DNA of 64,000 bases from Clostridia bacterium (GTDB lineage Bacteria; Bacillota; Clostridia; Christensenellales; CAG-917). The first letter of the stretch is position 1; every line of letters begins with the position of its first letter. A model generated the notes under the pieces. The model had not been told where the DNA came from. It saw only the letters and a list, made by a program, of their open reading frames with translations, and made no database searches. Positions 60,248-64,000 of the stretch are shown piece after piece. The stretch covers positions 1 through 64,000 of the forward strand of contig CAAFLX010000021.1 in NCBI GenBank assembly GCA_900763875.1, in the 5' to 3' direction. The position numbers and the translations under genes are program-made.

Positions 60248-61351
60248 TCAACCTTTGTATTGAGCCATAAATTCTTTGCGGAATTCGTCGTATCTGTCCT
60301 CCAAAATCGCTTGGCGAATGTCGGCGGCAAGCCTCTCCAAAAAGCGAATGTTGTGAATGGACAAAAGACGTCCGCCCATAATCTCGTCGCTCTTGATGAG
60401 GTGGCGAATGTAGGCTCTTGTGTAGTTTTTGCAAGCGTAGCAATCGCACTCGGAGTCGATGGGCGTAAAGTCCTCTGCATAGGGTGCGTTGCGGATTGTC
60501 ATAAAGCCTTCTTTGACCATTGCCGTACCGTTGCGCGCAATGCGAGTTGGCAACACGCAATCGAACATATCCACTCCCCTTGCAACGCCCTCGACAAAGT
60601 AGTCGGCAGTGCCGACGCCCATAAGATAGTGGGGTTGATCCTTTGGCAAAATCGGTTGCAAAACGTCGAGCATTTCATACATTTTTTCCGCGCTTTCGCC
60701 AACCGACAAACCGCCGATTGCGATGCCGCATTTTGCATACGGAATTGTGCGCTCGGCACTCTCTTTTCTCAAATCCGCAAAGATGTTTCCTTGCACGATC
60801 GGGAAGAGGGTTTGGTGCGGTTTTAGCTTGACTTTCGAACATCTATCCAACCATTTTAGCGTGCGCTCCATTGCGTCGCGCGCCTTGTCGTGGGTGATGT
60901 CGGGGGGCGTACATTCGTCAAAAGCCATCACGATGTCGCTGCCCAAAGCCTTTTGCACTTCCATCGATTTTTCGGGCGAGAAAAAGTGTTTGCTGCCGTC
61001 GATAAAGCTGTTGAATTCCGCGCCCTCGTCCGTGATTTTTCTAAGCGAGGAAAGCGAAAAAACCTGAAAGCCGCCGCTGTCTGTCAAGATTGCGCCGTCC
61101 CAGTTCATAAACTTGTGCAAACCGCCTGCTTTTTCAATGAGTTCGTGTCCCGGGCGCAGATACAAATGATATGTGTTTGACAGCAAAATCTGCGCGCCAG
61201 TTTGGCGCACTTCTTCGGGTGAAAGCCCCTTTACGGTTGCTTTCGTGCCAACGGGCATAAAGCACGGAGTGTCGATTACGCCGTGTTCGGTGTAGAGTTT
61301 GCCAACCCTCGCACCCGTCTTTTTGTCTTCGTGTATAACTTCAAATCTCAT
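60248..61351 (-). CDS. tgt: Queuine tRNA-ribosyltransferase
   Basis: Exchanges guanine-34 for preQ1 in tRNAs with GUN anticodons. The 367-residue protein has LLSNTYHLYLRPG, the catalytic Asp in LTDSGGFQVFSL, second Asp in GVARGVDMFDCVLPTR, and the zinc site CDCYACKNY with the later His. Length is typical. AAGGA precedes the ATG. Between queA and yajC, the classic Bacillota order. Confidence 0.97.
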   Translation of the reverse strand: MRFEVIHEDKKTGARVGKLYTEHGVIDTPCFMPVGTKATVKGLSPEEVRQTGAQILLSNTYHLYLRPGHELIEKAGGLHKFMNWDGAILTDSGGFQVFSLSSLRKITDEGAEFNSFIDGSKHFFSPEKSMEVQKALGSDIVMAFDECTPPDITHDKARDAMERTLKWLDRCSKVKLKPHQTLFPIVQGNIFADLRKESAERTIPYAKCGIAIGGLSVGESAEKMYEMLDVLQPILPKDQPHYLMGVGTADYFVEGVARGVDMFDCVLPTRIARNGTAMVKEGFMTIRNAPYAEDFTPIDSECDCYACKNYTRAYIRHLIKSDEIMGGRLLSIHNIRFLERLAADIRQAILEDRYDEFRKEFMAQYKG

Positions 61352-61465
61352 CTTGTTTTCCTTATTTTCTTGTTTTCGTTGTTTCCTTGTTGCTTATTGT
61401 ATTTGTATATTATTTTTATTGCAAAATTGTTTTCATCTGCGAGAGTAAGCGGCAAAAGCGCACGT

Positions 61466-62509
61466 CTATTCAAAAAAGGACGAATCGCCAAACGAAAAGA
61501 ATCTATACTTCTGCTTGACCGCCTCGTTGTAGATGTCCAGAGTCTTTTCTCTGCCCACAAACGCCGAAACAAGCATAATCAACGTGCTTTCGGGCAAGTG
61601 GAAGTTGGTGATAAGCCCCTTTACGCACTTGAATTTGTAGCCCGGATAAATGAATATGCTCGTGTCGCCCTTTTGCGCGCGGACGTATCCGTTGTCGTCG
61701 GCAACCGTTTCTAGGGTGCGAACGCTCGTTGTGCCTACGCATATGACTCGCCTGCCCTCTCGTATGGCACAATTTATTTTTTCGGCGTTTTCCTCGTCGA
61801 TTTCATAGTATTCGGTGTGCATCTCGTGCTTAAGGATATTGTCCTCTTTGACGGGACGGAACGTGCCAAGCCCTATGTGCAAAAGCACGGTTGCAAAATC
61901 AACGCCCATATCCTTGATTTTTTGCATAAGTTCGGGCGTGAAATGCAAGCCTGCTGTGGGTGCGGCGGCAGAGCCTTCGATCTTGCTGTACACGGTTTGA
62001 TACCTCTCCTTGTCGGCGAGTTTCTCCTTGATGTACGGCGGGAGAGGCATATTGCCCACCCTGTCGAGAATGTCCTCGAAAACGCCCTCGAATTGAAATT
62101 CTATCGTGCGCGCGCCGTAGTCGCCTATCTCGGTGACAACTGCGCTCAATTCGTCGCAAAAGTGAATCACCGAGCCGAGTTTTGCCTTGCGTGCAGGTTT
62201 CATTATGGTTTCCCAATGCGTGTAATCTCTGCGTTTCAAAAGCAAAACCTCAAGCACGCTCTCGTGATTTTCGATATGTCCGAAAATGCGAGCAGGGATA
62301 ACCCTCGTGTTGTTAATCACAAGCAAATCGCCCTTTTTGAGGAAGGACGGCAAATCGTAAAAATGCTTATGCTCTATTTTGTCCGTTTGACGATTGTACA
62401 CCAAAAGCCTCGAATGGTCGCGAGGCTCGATGGGAGTTTGTGCGATGAGTTCTTCGGGCAAATCATAGAAGAAATCATGCGTTTTTAGAGTTTTATTTTC
62501 TTGTTCCAT
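61466..62509 (-). CDS. queA: S-adenosylmethionine:tRNA ribosyltransferase-isomerase
   Basis: Adds the epoxycyclopentanediol precursor from SAM to preQ1-modified tRNA. The 347-residue protein has DFFYDLPEELIAQTPIEPRD at the N terminus, the LNNTRVIPAR-type block VINNTRVIPARIFG, GSAAAPTAGLHFT and the C-terminal NFHLPESTLIMLVSAF. Start at the ATG of MEQENK; a TTG two codons upstream is a weaker option. Comes 24 nt after ruvB. Confidence 0.96.
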   Translation of the reverse strand: MEQENKTLKTHDFFYDLPEELIAQTPIEPRDHSRLLVYNRQTDKIEHKHFYDLPSFLKKGDLLVINNTRVIPARIFGHIENHESVLEVLLLKRRDYTHWETIMKPARKAKLGSVIHFCDELSAVVTEIGDYGARTIEFQFEGVFEDILDRVGNMPLPPYIKEKLADKERYQTVYSKIEGSAAAPTAGLHFTPELMQKIKDMGVDFATVLLHIGLGTFRPVKEDNILKHEMHTEYYEIDEENAEKINCAIREGRRVICVGTTSVRTLETVADDNGYVRAQKGDTSIFIYPGYKFKCVKGLITNFHLPESTLIMLVSAFVGREKTLDIYNEAVKQKYRFFSFGDSSFFE

Positions 62510-62533
62510 ATTCAAATTTTTCCGCGGATTGAT

Positions 62534-63568
62534 TTATTTAAACTCTCTGTTCATATGCTTATATGCGTTTTCCGTGCAAACTCTCCCTCTCGGAGTTCTG
62601 CCGATAAAGCCGAGTTGAATGAGGAAAGGTTCGACAACGTCCTCAATGGTGCTTGCCTCCTCCCCTGTTGCGGCGGCGAGTGTTTCAAGTCCGACAGGCC
62701 CTCCGCCGAATTTGTCGATGATTGCCTCCAAGACGGTGCGGTCGGTGATATCCAAGCCAAGCTCGTCAACGTCCATAAGCGTGAGAGCCTTTTGGGTGAT
62801 TTCAAGATTGATTCCGTCAAGTTTTTCATATTGCGCAAAGTCACGCACACGGCGCAAAAGCCTGTTGGCGATACGCGGAGTGCCGCGGGAACGTCTTGCA
62901 ATTTCAAGAGCGGCGGTATCCTCGATTGCAATGCCCAAAATGTTGCTCGAACGCATAACTATGCGTTTTAGTTGTTCATCGGAGTACATTTCAAGGCGCA
63001 AGGACATGCCGAAACGGTCACGCAACGGGCTTGAAAGCATGCCTGCCCTCGTCGTTGCGCCGATGAGCGTAAAGCGTTTGAGGGGTATGCGAATGCTTCT
63101 CGCCATAGGCCCTGTGCCGTTGACAAGGTCGAGAGAAAAATCTTCCATTGCAGGATAAAGCACCTCTTCGATGTTGCGGTTGAGGCGATGTATCTCGTCA
63201 ATGAAAAGCACGTCGCCCTTTTCAAGGTTGGTGAGCAAAGAGGCAAGGTCGGCTGCCTTTTCGATTGCAGGCCCGCTGGTGACTCTTATTTGCGCGCCAA
63301 GCTCGCTTGCAATGACGTGCGCAAGCGTGGTTTTGCCAAGTCCCGGAGGGCCGTAAAGCAACACGTGGTCAAGAGCGTCATTCCTCTCCTTTGCCGCGGA
63401 AATGAACACTTCGAGATTCTGCTTGATTTTCTCTTGTCCGACGTACTCGTCCATATTGTGGGGACGGAGGCTATTTTCCTGCTCGTCGTCCTCGATGGTG
63501 AGCGAACTCACCACCCTATTTGTGACGTCGAAGTCCTGATTTTCTTTTGTAAATTGCGATTTGATCAT
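62534..63568 (-). CDS. ruvB: Holliday junction helicase RuvB
   Basis: Hexameric AAA+ motor for branch migration with RuvA. The 344-residue protein has LRPHNMDEYVGQEKIK, Walker A GPPGLGKTTLA, Walker B VLFIDEIHRLN, the sensor 1 block LIGATTRAGMLSSPLRDRFG, sensor 2 in the SRGTPRIANRLLRRVRDFA arginine block, and the C-terminal winged helix GFIGRTPRGR. Start at the ATG at 63568, with AAGGTG; the longer frame to 63715 runs into the hairpin element behind ruvA and is not real protein. Confidence 0.97.
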   Translation of the reverse strand: MIKSQFTKENQDFDVTNRVVSSLTIEDDEQENSLRPHNMDEYVGQEKIKQNLEVFISAAKERNDALDHVLLYGPPGLGKTTLAHVIASELGAQIRVTSGPAIEKAADLASLLTNLEKGDVLFIDEIHRLNRNIEEVLYPAMEDFSLDLVNGTGPMARSIRIPLKRFTLIGATTRAGMLSSPLRDRFGMSLRLEMYSDEQLKRIVMRSSNILGIAIEDTAALEIARRSRGTPRIANRLLRRVRDFAQYEKLDGINLEITQKALTLMDVDELGLDITDRTVLEAIIDKFGGGPVGLETLAAATGEEASTIEDVVEPFLIQLGFIGRTPRGRVCTENAYKHMNREFK

Positions 63569-63604
63569 ATTGTCACCTTTTCGGTGGTTATTTGCGATGT
63601 AATG

Positions 63605-63749
63605 CCAAATAGTGCTGTTTGCAGCAAATTGCAATATTTGGATGAAGAACAAGGAAGGTTGCGACCAAACAGACAGGAGCGTACTGCTCGTACGTGACTG
63701 TTTGGGTGGTCGCACCTGACGACGTTATTCGCCAAATAGTGCTATTTGC
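63605..63749 (-). repeat. Copy B of the 90-nt hairpin element, at the ruvA stop codon
   Basis: Arms of 18 bp (63624-63641 and 63732-63749, 16 of 18 positions complementary) enclose a core of 90 nt (63642-63731), exactly the length of copy A. The right arm contains the last codon and TAG of ruvA. The core shares copy A's terminal CGAATA and TCTTCAT and the apical GTCACGTAC...GTACG, yet its stem is unrelated and still paired (GGTTGCGACCAAACAG / CTGTTTGG-GTCGCACC with a bulge). A third copy of the arm, in the ruvA orientation (17 of 18 identical), follows at 63605-63622, so direct arm repeats bracket core plus inverted arm. Confidence 0.85.
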
Positions 63750-64000
63750 TAAGTTTTTGCAAACAAGTGCGTATGATATCCTCCGTCCCACTGCACGTCT
63801 TGCTTGCCTCGGTTGCCATACGCACGGCTTCGGTTTTGGAAATGCCGAGGCTTTCGAGGGCAAAGACCGCGTCGGCGATATCCTCGCCGGTGAGAGCGTC
63901 TTGGTGGTCGTTGAAGAGGGTTATGTCGTCGGCAACTTGGTCACGCAAACTCAAAATGATAAGTTCGGCGGTTTTTTTGCCAAGTCCTTTGATTTTGCAA
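63742..64000 (-). CDS. ruvA: Holliday junction protein RuvA, C-terminal part (cut by window edge)
   Basis: Only the last 86 residues are in view; the gene continues beyond 64000. Reading in from the edge, GLGKKTAELIILSLRDQVAD is the second helix-hairpin-helix of domain II, followed by the acidic linker and domain III (ALTGEDIADAVFALESLGIS, KTEAVRMATEASK), which binds RuvB. A TTG at 63954 is internal, not a start. The stop codon lies in the arm of the hairpin element; ruvB starts 173 nt on. Confidence 0.93.
   Translation of the reverse strand, partial: CKIKGLGKKTAELIILSLRDQVADDITLFNDHQDALTGEDIADAVFALESLGISKTEAVRMATEASKTCSGTEDIIRTCLQKLSK

Noticed and set aside
63569..63715. N-terminal extension of RuvB
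   Set aside because: It translates the hairpin element; RuvB alignment and the ribosome site place the start at 63568.
1..64000. tRNA, rRNA, CRISPR array, insertion sequence or prophage
   Set aside because: Reading both strands I saw no cloverleaf with conserved TTC-arm, no regularly spaced repeats, no transposase or phage-like genes.

Overview
The window is a 64 kb piece of a bacterial chromosome with moderate GC, nearly fully coding, about 80% on the minus strand. Gene content and order point to Bacillota, probably an uncultured Clostridia lineage. The evidence is the run ftsK-rimO-pgsA-cinA-recA-rny, the run ruvA-ruvB-queA-tgt-yajC followed by secD-secF-recJ and relA, a single-chain class II glycyl-tRNA synthetase, type III pantothenate kinase, HemZ, a NupN/BmpA-type nucleoside transporter, RNase Y, and strong AGGAGG ribosome binding sites. 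Most promoters I found are TTGnnn-17-TATAAT. Genus or order cannot be set from this alone.

Layout. 1-3.1 kb: acyl carrier protein, an Sfp-type phosphopantetheinyl transferase, homoserine dehydrogenase and CoaX (the CoA / ACP theme). 3.2-6.1 kb: a two-component system behind an internally duplicated, Cys/Asp-rich membrane-anchored protein. 6.3-8.7 kb: a TspO-like protein, a tiny Gly/Cys-rich hydrophobic peptide and glyS. 8.9-10.5 kb: a TGS-domain nucleoside kinase. 10.9-19.5 kb: a surface polysaccharide locus with priming sugar transferase, a diacylglycerol-kinase-like lipid kinase, a two-gene ABC-2 exporter, three glycosyltransferases and UDP-galactopyranose mutase, implying a galactofuranose-containing glycan. 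19.9-25.9 kb: xpt plus a BmpA-type nucleoside ABC transporter (purine salvage). 26.4-28.1 kb: aminopeptidase P. 28.3-30.9 kb: a SipW-type signal peptidase between two proteins with SipW-type signal peptides. 31-33.8 kb: thioredoxin, TlpA-like thioredoxin, CcdA and a Crp/Fnr-family regulator. 34-46 kb: efp, rny, recA, pncC, pgsA, rimO, ftsK, an M16 peptidase. 46-51.7 kb: polysaccharide deacetylase, pnp, rpsO, hemZ, a metallo-hydrolase. 51.7-64 kb: relA, recJ, secF, secD, a small membrane protein, yajC, tgt, queA, ruvB and the end of ruvA.

Most of this is core housekeeping. The things that stand out are: (1) two copies of a hairpin element with a core of exactly 90 nt, one at the stop codon of efp and one at the stop codon of ruvA, in the same orientation relative to the gene. 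Their end and loop motifs match while their stems differ but stay complementary, and each is flanked by an inverted copy of the 3' end of its own host gene. (2) A matching 13-bp palindrome abutting the -35 box of both the SipW/TasA-like operon and the CcdA-thioredoxin operon, next to a Crp/Fnr-type gene. (3) A SipW-type peptidase with a long cytoplasmic C-terminal domain I do not recognise. (4) A family-wide habit of acidic, sometimes Cys-rich, low-complexity tails or loops on unrelated membrane proteins. (5) Several start codons placed 5-8 nt after a -10 box, suggesting leaderless mRNAs.

No rRNA, tRNA, CRISPR array, prophage or insertion sequence was recognised. Start codons were moved inward from the longest reading frame wherever a ribosome binding site, promoter or family alignment required it.
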